Positions 26,401-35,772 of a stretch of DNA of 64,000 nucleotides are shown here, one piece after another (positions within the stretch are counted from its first letter, which is position 1; every line of letters starts with the position of its first letter). This DNA is from Paenibacillus sp. SYP-B4298 (GTDB taxonomy: Bacteria; Bacillota; Bacilli; Paenibacillales; Paenibacillaceae), in the NCBI RefSeq assembly GCF_027627475.1, contig NZ_CP115484.1, forward strand, positions 1,782,001-1,846,000, in the 5' to 3' direction. A program made the position numbers and the translations under genes. The notes under the pieces are model-generated. The model searched no databases. It was given only the letters and a program-made list of their open reading frames with translations, and was not told the DNA's origin.

Positions 26401-28485
26401 ATGACGTTAAAATCACTTCAGGCCATCTACGCTTATCGGGGCGGCAACCAGGATATGCCGCGGGAGCAACTGTGGCTTCATTATCTCGCCTCTGCGGAGG
26501 AGCGGATTGTCAATTACGAGCGGATCAGCTCATTGCAGGAGCTGGCGGATGCCAATCCGGTGCTGGACTATGTGCAGCGGAGTCTGGAGCTGCTGCAGCC
26601 GCTAAGATTGTCCTTTTGGATGAAGGATATATTGGAGGAGGTGCTGATCTGGTCGGAGACCGCCAAGGGCGGATCTGTGAAGGAGCGTATCGGCCTGCAG
26701 GAGCAGGGCATTAATTGCTTTGTACATAATATCGGCTCTGCCCAGATCTATCTGCGCCATGCCGGGCAGCCGGGAAGCGAGCGGACTCGCGTCATCCATA
26801 CACTGATTCGGACGCATGGCCTGATCGGCCAGCAATTGCGCGGAGAGGTGCCAGCCGAGGACAATCTGCCGCTGTCCGCGCTGGTGAAGGAGCGCCTGCT
26901 TGCTCCCGAGGAGCTGTATCACTTGCTGACGGCTCTAAACTATTGTATCATCGGTGCCGTCTCTGAGGAGCTATGGGTAGCGGTTAAGGCGGATGCGAAA
27001 CGGCTGATTGAGGAGCTGGCTTATGAGCAGCAGGCGCGCAAGATGTCCTGGTCTGAGCGGCTGCGCTTGCTGCGGGCGGCGCCGATTGCTGCGGGAGAGG
27101 ATTATGAGGGTCAGCTTGCAGCCGCGGCGAAGCAGACCGATCTGCACGGGCTATTGTCCGGCATGGAGGACAAAACCTTCTGGTATGTGGAGTCGGCACT
27201 GGGGAGCTTCTCGCTGGAGCAGTTTCTCAAGGTGATGGCTCTGGCCCTGCACGGGCCGGGCAGTGGAGAGGTGCGCCATATCAGCTTCGAGCCGCTCATG
27301 AACACGATGTATTATGATTACAAAGGTGTGAAGAAGATTAATGTGTACAAGCAGCGGATGATGGAGCATTACCTGAAGCAACTGACATGGGAGCAACTGT
27401 CCCAAGGTGATGTGTCGCATGGCGGCGTCCATCTGCAGGCGCAGCTTGAGCGGAAGGACGCGCTGCCGGACACGATCTTTTTCAATCTGGCCTTCTCTGC
27501 GGCTGCTGAGAAGCTGATTGAATTTTGCATTGAGGCAGAGAAGTCGCCGCTCTATGAGAAGGCGGTGCTGCTGTTATTTGATCTGTTCGGGCTGCGGCGA
27601 GATGCCTATGACCGCTTCCATAATGAGGAGACGTACCTGGCGACGATGAATGGCACCGTAGATTACAAGCGGGTGCTGCTTGACTATATTGTTGGACGCA
27701 AGGTGCTTGACATCGGGCCGGGCGGAGGCGTGCTGCTTGATCTGATGGAGCGTGAGCTGCCTGATGTGGAGCCGATCGGCATCGACATCTCGCACAATGT
27801 AATCGAAGCGCTAGACAGGAAGCGGCAGCTTGAAGGACATCGCTGGACTGTGCTGCAGGGCGATGCTATGCGCCTCAAGGAATATATCGAGCCGGGCAGT
27901 GTCGGCACAGTTATCTTTTCCTCCATCATTCATGAGCTGTATTCCTACATTCCTTATGAGGGACGTCGCTTCAATCGCGATACCATCTCAGCGGCGCTCG
28001 TCAGCGCATTCGAGGTGCTGGAGCCGGGCGGCCGGCTTATTATTCGCGATGGCATCATGACCGAGCCAGTGTCACAGCTAAGACGCATCCGGTTCTTGGA
28101 TAGCGAGGGGATGGACTGGCTGGAGCGCTATGCGGAGGATTTCGAGGGGCGCGAAATAACGTTCGAGCGGCTGGCGGAAGATGAGGTGCTCATGCCAGTT
28201 AATGATGCGATGGAATTTCTCTACACGTATACATGGGGCGAGGAGTCGTATGTGCATGAGGTGCAAGAGCAGTTCGGCTATTTCACGCCATCTGAATATC
28301 GGGAATGCATCGACGGTCTGTTTGGCGAGGAAGGGCGTATCATGGAGCTGCGACATTATTTGCAGGAGGGGTATACTGAGGCGCTGGCAGCCAAGGTGCA
28401 GATCATGGACGAACAGGGAGAGTCCGTATCGCTGCCGGATAGCACCTGCTTGATTGTCGTCGAGAAAGTGAAACCGAGGTCTTGA
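26401..28485 (+). CDS. Class I SAM-dependent methyltransferase with a long unknown N-terminal region
   Basis: 694 residues. The ATG at 26401 is nine bases after GGGAGG; an ATG at 26395 is too close to it. Residues about 1-420 are mainly helical and match nothing I know. Residues about 430-560 are a Rossmann methyltransferase: motif I VLDIGPGGGVLLDLM (from about 434), motif II IGIDISHNVIEAL, WTVLQGDAM, and EVLEPGGRLIIRDGIM. The last 120 residues are an extra region. It lies directly upstream of NAD salvage genes, and the promoter of those genes overlaps its stop codon. A link to nicotinamide or NAD metabolism is possible but unproven. Confidence 0.78.
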   Translation: MTLKSLQAIYAYRGGNQDMPREQLWLHYLASAEERIVNYERISSLQELADANPVLDYVQRSLELLQPLRLSFWMKDILEEVLIWSETAKGGSVKERIGLQEQGINCFVHNIGSAQIYLRHAGQPGSERTRVIHTLIRTHGLIGQQLRGEVPAEDNLPLSALVKERLLAPEELYHLLTALNYCIIGAVSEELWVAVKADAKRLIEELAYEQQARKMSWSERLRLLRAAPIAAGEDYEGQLAAAAKQTDLHGLLSGMEDKTFWYVESALGSFSLEQFLKVMALALHGPGSGEVRHISFEPLMNTMYYDYKGVKKINVYKQRMMEHYLKQLTWEQLSQGDVSHGGVHLQAQLERKDALPDTIFFNLAFSAAAEKLIEFCIEAEKSPLYEKAVLLLFDLFGLRRDAYDRFHNEETYLATMNGTVDYKRVLLDYIVGRKVLDIGPGGGVLLDLMERELPDVEPIGIDISHNVIEALDRKRQLEGHRWTVLQGDAMRLKEYIEPGSVGTVIFSSIIHELYSYIPYEGRRFNRDTISAALVSAFEVLEPGGRLIIRDGIMTEPVSQLRRIRFLDSEGMDWLERYAEDFEGREITFERLAEDEVLMPVNDAMEFLYTYTWGEESYVHEVQEQFGYFTPSEYRECIDGLFGEEGRIMELRHYLQEGYTEALAAKVQIMDEQGESVSLPDSTCLIVVEKVKPRS

Positions 28486-28532
28486 CAAAAATAATTAATA
28501 TAGTCATAATGATAATATCGAATTGATAATAT
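28482..28532 (+). promoter_or_regulatory. Promoter and repeated operator-like sites of the NAD salvage operon
   Basis: TTGACA (28482-28487), 17 bases, CATAAT (28505-28510) is a near-consensus sigma-A promoter whose -35 overlaps the upstream stop codon. Just after it the 9-mer TGATAATAT occurs twice (28510-28518 and 28524-28532), 14 bases apart, where a repressor would block transcription. The NrtR-like protein encoded next is the obvious candidate. Confidence 0.6.
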
Positions 28533-28580
28533 GTAATGACTCGATGAAATACCAGTTCAATCAGGCAAGCAGGTGAGAAG

Positions 28581-29354
28581 GTGACAGATATAACCGAGAA
28601 TGAGACCAATTACAATGCACGCAAGTATCGTACCCCTGATGGCGCACCGGCTGACATCGTCATCTTCACGATCGTCTCCAGGGAGCGCAGCGGGAGCAAG
28701 AAGTCATTGCCGCTGCGGGAGCTGCAGGTGATGCTTATTGAGCGCAAGAGCTGGCCCTTTGCCGGGCAATGGGCGCTGCCGGGAGGATTCTGCGGCGAAC
28801 AGGAGTCGTTGCCAGAGTGTGCCCGGAGGGAGCTGGAGGAGGAGACCGGCGTGCGCGATGTCCACATGGAGTATTGCAACGTATACAGCGAGCCGGGGCG
28901 TGATCCCCGGGGCTGGATCATCTCGCATGCGTTCGTGGCGCTCGTGAAGGAGAGGGAGTTGCACAGCAGGCGGGCGGCGGATGATGCGGCGGATGTCCGG
29001 CTGTTTCCGGTCAGTGAGGCGCTCGGGATGGAGCTGGCGTTTGACCATCGGCAGGTGCTTGAAGATGCGCTTGCCCATATTCGCCGCAAGATGCTGACCA
29101 CCACAATCGCCAAGGAGTTCTTGCCGGAGGAGTTCACGATCAGCGAGCTGTATCAAGTCATCCAGACGGTCGTGCCCGCATTCGAGGATCGCAATTTCCT
29201 GCGTAAAATCACGTCGACACAGAGCCGCAAGGGCATCATTGAGGAGGTCGTGGATGCTTCCGGCAATCGCAAAATGTCCAACCGCTATTCGCAGCGTGCT
29301 GCGCAGCTATACCGCTTTACCGGGCATGAGCCTCAGCTATCGTTATACAGCTAG
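28581..29354 (+). CDS. NrtR-like Nudix regulator of NAD metabolism (or Nudix hydrolase)
   Basis: 257 residues, starting at GTG 28581. The N-terminal Nudix domain (about 1-160) has ALPGGF followed by a complete Nudix box of pattern G-x5-E-x7-R-E-L-x-E-E-x-G-V at about residues 73-95, so hydrolysis of an ADP-ribose-type ligand is not excluded. The C-terminal 90 residues (ISELYQVIQTVVPAFEDRNFLRKI...YRFTGHEPQL) form the winged helix that distinguishes NrtR from plain Nudix enzymes. NrtR repressors sense ADP-ribose and control NAD salvage genes. Here nicotinamidase and nicotinate phosphoribosyltransferase genes follow, matching that role. Confidence 0.82.
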   Translation: MTDITENETNYNARKYRTPDGAPADIVIFTIVSRERSGSKKSLPLRELQVMLIERKSWPFAGQWALPGGFCGEQESLPECARRELEEETGVRDVHMEYCNVYSEPGRDPRGWIISHAFVALVKERELHSRRAADDAADVRLFPVSEALGMELAFDHRQVLEDALAHIRRKMLTTTIAKEFLPEEFTISELYQVIQTVVPAFEDRNFLRKITSTQSRKGIIEEVVDASGNRKMSNRYSQRAAQLYRFTGHEPQLSLYS

Positions 29355-29489
29355 GCTTCTCCTTTTATCATTTCATATTGTCGGTTTAATACTATTATGT
29401 CAATTCTATTTTGGAGAATGCGAGCCATTAGGCGCCGTCTTGTAGGGAGCTCAATGTCACTCGCGCCAACGACAAGGAGGATGCAAGCG

Positions 29490-30041
29490 ATGAAAGCATT
29501 GATTGTGATTGACTATACCGTGGATTTTGTGACAGGCAAGCTGCCGTGCGGGGAGCCGGCAATCGAGATCGAGGAGCGGATTGCTGCACTGGCCGAGCAA
29601 TTTGCACAGGCGGGAGATTATGTGGTGATGGCTGTCGATCTGCATGATGAGGGAGATCGCTACCACCCGGAGCATCGCTTGTTTCCACCACATAATATTC
29701 GTGGCACGCAGGGACGGGAGCTATATGGCAAGCTGAATACCGTCTATCAGTCGCATAAGGAGAGCATGGTTTGGATGGACAAAACCAGGTATAGTGCCTT
29801 CTGCGGGACGGAGCTAGCGCTGCAACTGCGTGCGCGAGGCATCACGGAGCTGCATCTTGTCGGTGTGTGCACCGATATTTGTGTGCTGCATACGGCGGTG
29901 GATGCGTACAATCAGGGCTTTGACATTACCGTGCATGCAGACGCTACGGCGAGTTTCAATCCTGCAGGACATGAATGGGCGCTGGAGCATTTCGAACACA
30001 CATTGGGCGCGCGGGTGGAGGGCAAGCGCCAGCCTGAATGA
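29490..30041 (+). CDS. pncA: Nicotinamidase / isochorismatase-family hydrolase
   Basis: 183 residues from the ATG at 29490, nine bases after AAGGAGG. The cysteine-hydrolase triad is visible: D8 in LIVIDYTVDF, K98 in WMDKTRYSAF and C131 in GVCTDICVLHT. DLHDEGDRYHPEHRLFPPHN supplies metal-ligand-like Asp and His residues of nicotinamidases, and HNIRGTQGRELYG is the usual loop. It converts nicotinamide to nicotinate, feeding the phosphoribosyltransferase 138 bases downstream. The gene order supports pncA over other isochorismatase-like hydrolases. Confidence 0.87.
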   Translation: MKALIVIDYTVDFVTGKLPCGEPAIEIEERIAALAEQFAQAGDYVVMAVDLHDEGDRYHPEHRLFPPHNIRGTQGRELYGKLNTVYQSHKESMVWMDKTRYSAFCGTELALQLRARGITELHLVGVCTDICVLHTAVDAYNQGFDITVHADATASFNPAGHEWALEHFEHTLGARVEGKRQPE

Positions 30042-30179
30042 AGGGGCATGCCCCAGTGACACAGTAAACGTTGGGATGTGCTGGCGCGATGGAAGCGGGC
30101 AGCAGCCGGCCTGTTCAACGGCTGGCGGTCATAATCGCGCCGCGGGTATACTGCGATGAGAGACTTGGAGGAACAGAAC

Positions 30180-31631
30180 ATGCTTAATAGCAATCTGACA
30201 CTGCATACTGATAAATATCAACTGAACATGATGTACGCCCATTGGGTACATGGCACCCATAATGATAAGGCCGTCTTTGAGGTGTATTTCCGCAAGCTGC
30301 CCTTCGGCAATGGCTACGCAGTCTTCGCCGGATTGGAGCGGATTGTGCACTACATTCAAAATCTGCATTTTGGCGAGGAAGAGCTGAACTACCTGCGCGC
30401 GCAGGAGGAGGGCTATCCTGAGGCCTTTCTGGAGGAGCTTCGCAGCTTTCGCTTCACAGGACGAATGGATGCGGTAGCGGAGGGCACGCTCGTCTTCCCT
30501 GGCGAGCCGCTCCTGCGCATCGAGGCACGGCTGTTCGAAGCGCACTTGATCGAGACAGCCATGCTCAATATGCTGAACTATCAGACGCTGATAGCGACCA
30601 AGGCATCGCGGATCAAGCAGGTAGCGCCGCAGGACATCCTGCTGGAATTCGGAACGAGACGGGCACAGGAGACGGAGGCGGCCGTATGGGGAGCGCGAGC
30701 AGCCTATATCGCGGGCTTCCATGCCACCTCGAATATGCGAGCCGGTATGATGTTCGGCATTCCTGCGAAGGGCACGCATGCTCATGCCTGGGTACAGAGC
30801 CATGACAGTGAGGAGGAGGCGTTTCGGCGCTATGCCGAGGCGTTGCCCGATCAGGTGACGCTGCTGGTGGATACCTATGATACGCTTCGTAGTGGAGTGC
30901 CGGCAGCTATACGGATTGCGAAGATGCTGCGGGAGCGCTCGAAGCAGATGCAGGCGATTCGGCTGGATAGCGGCGACCTGGCCTATCTGTCGAAGCAGGC
31001 GCGGAGGATGCTGGATGAGGCGGGCTTTCCCGAGGTGAAGATTGTGGCCTCCAACGATCTGGATGAGAACATTATGCTGAATCTGAAGGCGGAAGGAGCG
31101 CGCATCGATACATGGGGGGTAGGCACGCAGCTTATTACGGCGGCAGATCAGCCGGCACTAGGCGGGGTCTACAAGCTGGTGGCGCGGGAGAAGGACGGGG
31201 CATGGGAGCCGGTGATCAAAATATCGGGCAATCCCGAGAAAATCTCCAACCCTGGCGTCAAGGAGGTGTACCGGCTGGTGAGCAAGGCGACAGGCAAGGC
31301 GGAGGCGGATTATATCGCACTTCGCGAGGAGGAACAGCCTGCTCCGGGCAGACGGCTCAAGCTGACAGATCCACTGCATGTCTATCGACACAAGTATATC
31401 GACGAATATGAAGCGATTCCGCTGCTGCAGCCGATATTTGACGGGGGTAAGCTTGTAAGCGAGCTGCCGTCGCTGGAGCAGATCCGCCATTACCATGAGC
31501 AGCAGAAGCACCTGTTCTGGCCGGAATATATGCGCAAGCTGAACCCTGAGGTGTATCGCGTCCATCTGAGCGATGCCACATGGGATCTGAAGATGCGGCT
31601 CGTGCAGGAGCATCAGGAACGGCGGCCTTAA
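30180..31631 (+). CDS. pncB: Nicotinate phosphoribosyltransferase
   Basis: 483 residues from the ATG at 30180 behind GGAGG. The N-terminus [48 protein letters not shown] is the type II nicotinate phosphoribosyltransferase signature. Further conserved parts are [36 protein letters not shown] (with the autophosphorylated-His region), [26 protein letters not shown] and [12 protein letters not shown]. It joins nicotinate and PRPP to nicotinate mononucleotide in the cytoplasm, with ATP hydrolysis. It completes the salvage pair with pncA under the NrtR-like regulator. Confidence 0.95.
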   Translation: MLNSNLTLHTDKYQLNMMYAHWVHGTHNDKAVFEVYFRKLPFGNGYAVFAGLERIVHYIQNLHFGEEELNYLRAQEEGYPEAFLEELRSFRFTGRMDAVAEGTLVFPGEPLLRIEARLFEAHLIETAMLNMLNYQTLIATKASRIKQVAPQDILLEFGTRRAQETEAAVWGARAAYIAGFHATSNMRAGMMFGIPAKGTHAHAWVQSHDSEEEAFRRYAEALPDQVTLLVDTYDTLRSGVPAAIRIAKMLRERSKQMQAIRLDSGDLAYLSKQARRMLDEAGFPEVKIVASNDLDENIMLNLKAEGARIDTWGVGTQLITAADQPALGGVYKLVAREKDGAWEPVIKISGNPEKISNPGVKEVYRLVSKATGKAEADYIALREEEQPAPGRRLKLTDPLHVYRHKYIDEYEAIPLLQPIFDGGKLVSELPSLEQIRHYHEQQKHLFWPEYMRKLNPEVYRVHLSDATWDLKMRLVQEHQERRP

Positions 31632-31667
31632 CCGGGCTGTACCAGTTTAAGGAGGAATAGATACAAT

Positions 31668-32420
31668 ATGTATATCGTCACTCACAGACTGAAGCCGGTG
31701 CTTGATCAGGAGCTGACGCTCTATGAGCAGCAGCATGCCGTCAGGCTGCCTCGTGCTTATCGCGAATGGTTGAAGGCGTATGGCGAAGGAACCTATGCGG
31801 GCTGGATGAATGTGCAGCTTCCCGACGCTGAGGTGCTAAAGCCGTTTGCTGAATATGATTTCTGGTTGCATGATGCTGACGCCCCGATCAGTGAGCAGCA
31901 GATTGCGGAATGCATCAGCATCGGCAGTTCGGTGGATGGGGACATTCTTGCCGTACATCCTGAGGTGGAAGGACTGTTATGGCTGCCGCGGCATGATGAA
32001 CATATTCGTCTATTTCCCTGCCTGTCCTCGGCATTTGGCGCGACGCTTGATCTCATCTACCGCGAGTGGTACAGCAGTGAATCTCCTCCTGGGCTACTGT
32101 ATTATGAACCACGGAAGGAAGAGCGCCAGCACGTATTTTATCTATCAAAAGGGGCGGAGCATGGCCTCTCGATGCAGCAGTTGGCACAGAAGCTCAAGCA
32201 GGAGCTGTCATGGGATGCGATGCTGGAAAATGAGCATACCTGCATCTTGTTTAAGTCCGCCATCGGTGGATATATCAGGTTTAATTACGCCTATAACACC
32301 GAGGTTGCGATCTTTTATGAGGTTGCGACAGAAGCAGAGCAGTCACTGGTATTGGAAATCCAGCAATTGCTGCTGGAGCATCATTGCCTGAGGATGCAAC
32401 CGACAGGTGCTGAAGAATAG
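31668..32420 (+). CDS. SMI1/KNR4 (SUKH) family protein
   Basis: 250 residues; start at ATG 31668 behind AAGGAGG. The N-terminal domain (1-135) has the SUKH pattern: EQQHAVRLPRAYREWLKAYGEGTYAGWMNVQLP, then WLHDADAPISEQQIAECISIGSSVDGDILAVHPEVEGLLWLPRHDEHIRLFP. The C-terminal 115 residues are an unassigned alpha/beta part. SUKH proteins are often immunity proteins of toxin systems, but many stand alone; no toxin gene is adjacent. It sits 36 bases after pncB and may be co-transcribed. Confidence 0.75.
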   Translation: MYIVTHRLKPVLDQELTLYEQQHAVRLPRAYREWLKAYGEGTYAGWMNVQLPDAEVLKPFAEYDFWLHDADAPISEQQIAECISIGSSVDGDILAVHPEVEGLLWLPRHDEHIRLFPCLSSAFGATLDLIYREWYSSESPPGLLYYEPRKEERQHVFYLSKGAEHGLSMQQLAQKLKQELSWDAMLENEHTCILFKSAIGGYIRFNYAYNTEVAIFYEVATEAEQSLVLEIQQLLLEHHCLRMQPTGAEE

Positions 32421-32428
32421 ATGGTTGT

Positions 32429-32455
32429 TGTCACAAATCACGACGTTGTTTTGTC
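32429..32455 (+). promoter_or_regulatory. ECF41-type promoter (TGTCACA-N16-TGTC)
   Basis: TGTCACA at 32429-32435, then 16 bases, then TGTC at 32452-32455. The published ECF41 promoter is TGTCACA-N16-CGTC, so the -35 is perfect and the -10 differs by one base. It lies 34 bases before the CMD gene that heads the operon with the ECF41 sigma factor, implying autoregulation. Confidence 0.78.
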
Positions 32456-32489
32456 TTCAGTATGAGACCTATTACTGGAGGCGAATCTA

Positions 32490-32936
32490 ATGAACATGAG
32501 AATGAACTATCGCAAGGCAAGTCCGGCAACGCTGCAAGCGATGATGACGCTGGAACAGCATACCTCGGGGAGAATCGAGGATAAAGTACTCGTGGAGCTG
32601 ATCAAAATCCGCGTCTCGCAGATCAATGGCTGTGCGTTTTGTGTAGATATGCACGCCAAAGATTTGATGAAGATGGGTGACTATTGGAATCATATCGTGC
32701 TGCTCAGTGTGTGGAGGGAGGCGCCTCTGTTCACACAAGAGCAGAGAGTTGCGTTGGAATTGGCCGAGGCCGTCACCTTGATCTCTGAGAATGGCGTATC
32801 GGATGATGTGTTTGAGCGGGTGCGCGAGCAGTTCGGCGAGATTGGTGTGATCGATCTGGTGATGGTTATCAATACGATCAACAACTGGAACCGGATTGCC
32901 ATTACAACGGGCATGTTCCCTGGCTGCTTGGATTAA
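32490..32936 (+). CDS. AhpD-like CMD-family alkylhydroperoxidase, ECF41 target
   Basis: 148 residues. MNMRMNYRKASPATLQAMMTLEQHT...LIKIRVSQINGCAFCVDMHAKDLMKMG contains the CXXC-XX-H redox motif (CAFCVDMH) of AhpD-type CMD proteins, and a helical bundle follows. The Cys pair probably reduces peroxides or acts as a disulfide relay. GGAGG precedes the ATG. It lies 32 bases upstream of an ECF41 sigma gene; CMD proteins are the best-known genomic partner of that sigma group, together with oxidoreductases and epimerases. Confidence 0.92.
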   Translation: MNMRMNYRKASPATLQAMMTLEQHTSGRIEDKVLVELIKIRVSQINGCAFCVDMHAKDLMKMGDYWNHIVLLSVWREAPLFTQEQRVALELAEAVTLISENGVSDDVFERVREQFGEIGVIDLVMVINTINNWNRIAITTGMFPGCLD

Positions 32937-32968
32937 GAGCGGGCGACGATCCAGAGGAGGACGATATA

Positions 32969-33919
32969 ATGACAAGCGATTCATCTGCCGATCCAGCTCG
33001 AGGTTCTTCTCTGGACGTTGGTCAACTATACAGGCAATACAAGGCCTATGCTTTTTCGATTGCCTATCGCATGATGGGAAGCGTGGTGGAGGCGGAGGAT
33101 ATTGTGCAGGATTGTTTTGTGGCCCTGCAGAGCATCGCGCCAGGTGATGAATGCTCGGCAACGCCGGAGATTGCCAACCCGAAGGGTTATATTGCGAAGC
33201 TGGTTGTTCATCGCAGTCTCAATGTGCTCCACTCTGCGCGCAATCAGCGGGAAAGCTATGTGGGCGAGTGGCTCCCGGAGCCAATGGCAGAGGGGAGCCA
33301 CTCGCCCGAGGAGGAGATAGAGCACAAGGAAATGGTATCCTATGCCTACCTCGTCATGCTGGAGCGGCTCTCGCCTGTGGAGCGCGCGGTCTTCGTGCTC
33401 AGAGAGGCCTTCGGACATGAGTATCGCGACATTGCGGCGTGGATAGGGAAAACCGAGAGCAATTGCCGCCAGCTATTTAGCCGGGCGAAGCGGAGCTTGT
33501 CGAAGAGCATGTCTGCTTTGAACGATGCGCACCCTGATTTCGCTGCCAAGGAACAACTGCTGACGCAGTTTACCACCGCATTTATGAATTATGATGTGCC
33601 CGCCATGATGGAGCTATTGGCTCAAGAACCGGTGTTCACTGCGGACGGTGGCGGCGAGGTGCGCACCGTCATGAGAACGATGAAGGTTCGCAAGGGCGTT
33701 CTTGCACTGTTGACATCTCCTCGCACGCTGACTGCCCTGCGCCAGTTGGAGTGGAGACCCATCTCCCTCAATGGGGAGCTGCACATTGCACTGCTGCAGG
33801 AGGGCAGGCTGATGGGCGTCCTCTGCGTGCAGGCTGATGCAACCGGTACAAGGATTGAGGGGGTCTATCTGCAGGTGAACCCGAATAAGCTGGGCAGGGT
33901 CATGAGCAAACGCAAATGA
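32969..33919 (+). CDS. ECF41-family sigma factor with C-terminal SnoaL-like domain (SigJ-like)
   Basis: 316 residues, far longer than ordinary ECF factors. Region 2 (about 15-90): LYRQYKAYAFSIAYRMMGSVVEAEDIVQDCFVAL. Region 4 (about 130-185): ERLSPVERAVFVLREAFGHEYRDIAAWIGKTESNCRQLFSRAKRSL. The C-terminal extension (about 200-310) has the SnoaL-like fold with ADGGG, the DGGG motif of the ECF41 group. In that group the extension replaces an anti-sigma factor: it both restrains and supports activity. The promoter before the upstream CMD gene fits its recognition motif. AGGAGG precedes the ATG. Confidence 0.93.
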   Translation: MTSDSSADPARGSSLDVGQLYRQYKAYAFSIAYRMMGSVVEAEDIVQDCFVALQSIAPGDECSATPEIANPKGYIAKLVVHRSLNVLHSARNQRESYVGEWLPEPMAEGSHSPEEEIEHKEMVSYAYLVMLERLSPVERAVFVLREAFGHEYRDIAAWIGKTESNCRQLFSRAKRSLSKSMSALNDAHPDFAAKEQLLTQFTTAFMNYDVPAMMELLAQEPVFTADGGGEVRTVMRTMKVRKGVLALLTSPRTLTALRQLEWRPISLNGELHIALLQEGRLMGVLCVQADATGTRIEGVYLQVNPNKLGRVMSKRK

Positions 33920-34065
33920 TCGTATCGATCTCGACACGGTTAAGGCGGAGCAGGAGTAGAAAGTGGACAGGAAGGACGAGGCTTGTCCAGACTCTTCATG
34001 CAGAGAGCTTATCTGCCGAGGCAAAGGCGCATAGGGAATGCGCCAATGAACGCCAAGGAAGCGTA

Positions 34066-35772
34066 TCAGCTAAAATAAATCTCCGCTATCTTATCTGCGG
34101 TGCGGGTAGCCAGCGCCTGTGTGGTCAGTGTCGGGTTCGGCCCGCCGATGCCATTGAAGTGTACACTGTTATCCGCGATAAATAGTCGCTTCACATCATA
34201 GGCCTCGCAGTTCGTGTCGACAACATAGCCCATCCGCATCGTGCTCTCAAGATGGAGCTGGAAGGCAAATGGGGTATCGGAGCGGATGATAGTACGTGCT
34301 CCGGCAGCCTGGAGTGATTCACATGCATAACGAGCCAGGCGGTCGCGCCGCTGCAGCGTCTTGGCGCTGGGTGTATAGTGCACCACAGGAATAGGGCCGT
34401 TCTCATCCTTCAGTAGCGGATCAACCTCAACTCGATTGATATAGCGTGTCTCATCGTCGGTCAGCAGCAGATAGGTCATCGTGCGGCTGTAGTTTTCCAT
34501 AAGCGCCTTGAGCTGCGGGCCGATGACGCGCCCCCGCAGATCCCAGGGAGCATCCGGCTCCGGGTGGCTGAAGGCGGCATAGCCAGCCTCGCTAAATCCG
34601 TAGGTAAGGTAAGACATCAGCCCCGGACTAAGGCAGGACACCTGGAAGATACCGGTTCCAGGAATATCGACTCGGGCTCCGGATGTATGTCCGATATAGG
34701 GATAGACAGCGGGAAAGCCGATCGTATTCAGCAGATCCCTCTCATCGAATACGCCTCCCACCCAGTCAAAGCAATGATTCGTCAAGCCGCGACCCACCCA
34801 GCCATTATCGGGCAGGCCGGAGTTGATCCACAGGCGTGGCGACTCGACACAGCCCGCGGCCATGACGATGGTCTGTGCGGTCAACTCGCCAATCTCTCCA
34901 GTCCAGGTATCTCGGAATCGCACGCCTACGGCGTGCAGTGCTCCGGCAGGGCCTCGTTCGGTCAATATTTTGATTGTGAAGGAATTGGGGCGGATGGAGA
35001 CATTGCCTGTCTTGAGCGCAAGCGGCACATAGCTGACGAGGGTGCCGCGCTTGGCGATTCGATCAACGGACGGACCGGCGGTACAGCCGTTCATGCAATG
35101 TCCCTGCAGATTGCAGCCCTCCATCTCATTTAGCTGCTCCATCGAATAGCTTGGGTTCATCAGGTTTTCATTCGGCGGCAAGATGGCATTCGGATTAGGA
35201 CGATAGCCGGGAGTCACGACATCAAGCGTCGGATTCAGCTTCCAGCCGGCTTTTTTTACACCATAGTAGAACAGCTCCTCCTTCGGCGTAGTAGGGGAGA
35301 AGTTAACCGGCAGTGTAGCCTCAACCTTCTCATAATATGGAACCAGCTCAGCGTAGCTGATCGGCCATACACCGTCGATAGCGGACGGGAAGGCGCGTGG
35401 AGACTGCGACCAGTAATGCTGCGTCGTTCCGCCTACACCGGACAACTGCCATATTTCCCCTCGCTGGCGCTGGATGCGATGCCAGGGGGAGCGGCGCCGG
35501 TCGGCGGGCCCGAAGCGGAATACGCCAGAGACCACATCATTCATATTATTTTCATAGCGGTTATAGATTCGTTTGTAAATATTGACGTCCAGATCATGAT
35601 AACTGGAGCTCCATTCTCCGCCGCGCTCGCTATTGGGCTGCGGCCATTTCTTGTTGCCATAGAAGGGGCCGGCCTCCAGCACGAGCACCTTCAACCCTTT
35701 CTCCGCCAGCTCCTTGGCGGCTACGGCCCCCCCGCCGCCCGATCCGATGACGATCACATCTGCATCATACAA
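34066..35772 (-). CDS. GMC-family FAD oxidoreductase
   Basis: 568 residues if started at TTG 35772, which has AAGGAGG seven bases upstream. A longer frame to 35883 would overlap the next gene by 119 bases and has no ribosome site. The N-terminus YDADVIVIGSGGGGAVAAKELAEKGLKVLVLEAG is the FAD-binding GXGXXG fold. Further GMC signs are GVGGTTQHYW, MEGCNLQGHCMNGCTAGPS (a Cys-rich loop), VMAAGCVESPRLW and a C-terminal ST.RMG...VD.N....D..RLF..D.S..... with H and N of the active site in NSVHFNGIGGPNPTLTTQALA. It oxidises an alcohol or sugar; its small partner is encoded upstream. Confidence 0.9.
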   Translation of the reverse strand: MYDADVIVIGSGGGGAVAAKELAEKGLKVLVLEAGPFYGNKKWPQPNSERGGEWSSSYHDLDVNIYKRIYNRYENNMNDVVSGVFRFGPADRRRSPWHRIQRQRGEIWQLSGVGGTTQHYWSQSPRAFPSAIDGVWPISYAELVPYYEKVEATLPVNFSPTTPKEELFYYGVKKAGWKLNPTLDVVTPGYRPNPNAILPPNENLMNPSYSMEQLNEMEGCNLQGHCMNGCTAGPSVDRIAKRGTLVSYVPLALKTGNVSIRPNSFTIKILTERGPAGALHAVGVRFRDTWTGEIGELTAQTIVMAAGCVESPRLWINSGLPDNGWVGRGLTNHCFDWVGGVFDERDLLNTIGFPAVYPYIGHTSGARVDIPGTGIFQVSCLSPGLMSYLTYGFSEAGYAAFSHPEPDAPWDLRGRVIGPQLKALMENYSRTMTYLLLTDDETRYINRVEVDPLLKDENGPIPVVHYTPSAKTLQRRDRLARYACESLQAAGARTIIRSDTPFAFQLHLESTMRMGYVVDTNCEAYDVKRLFIADNSVHFNGIGGPNPTLTTQALATRTADKIAEIYFS

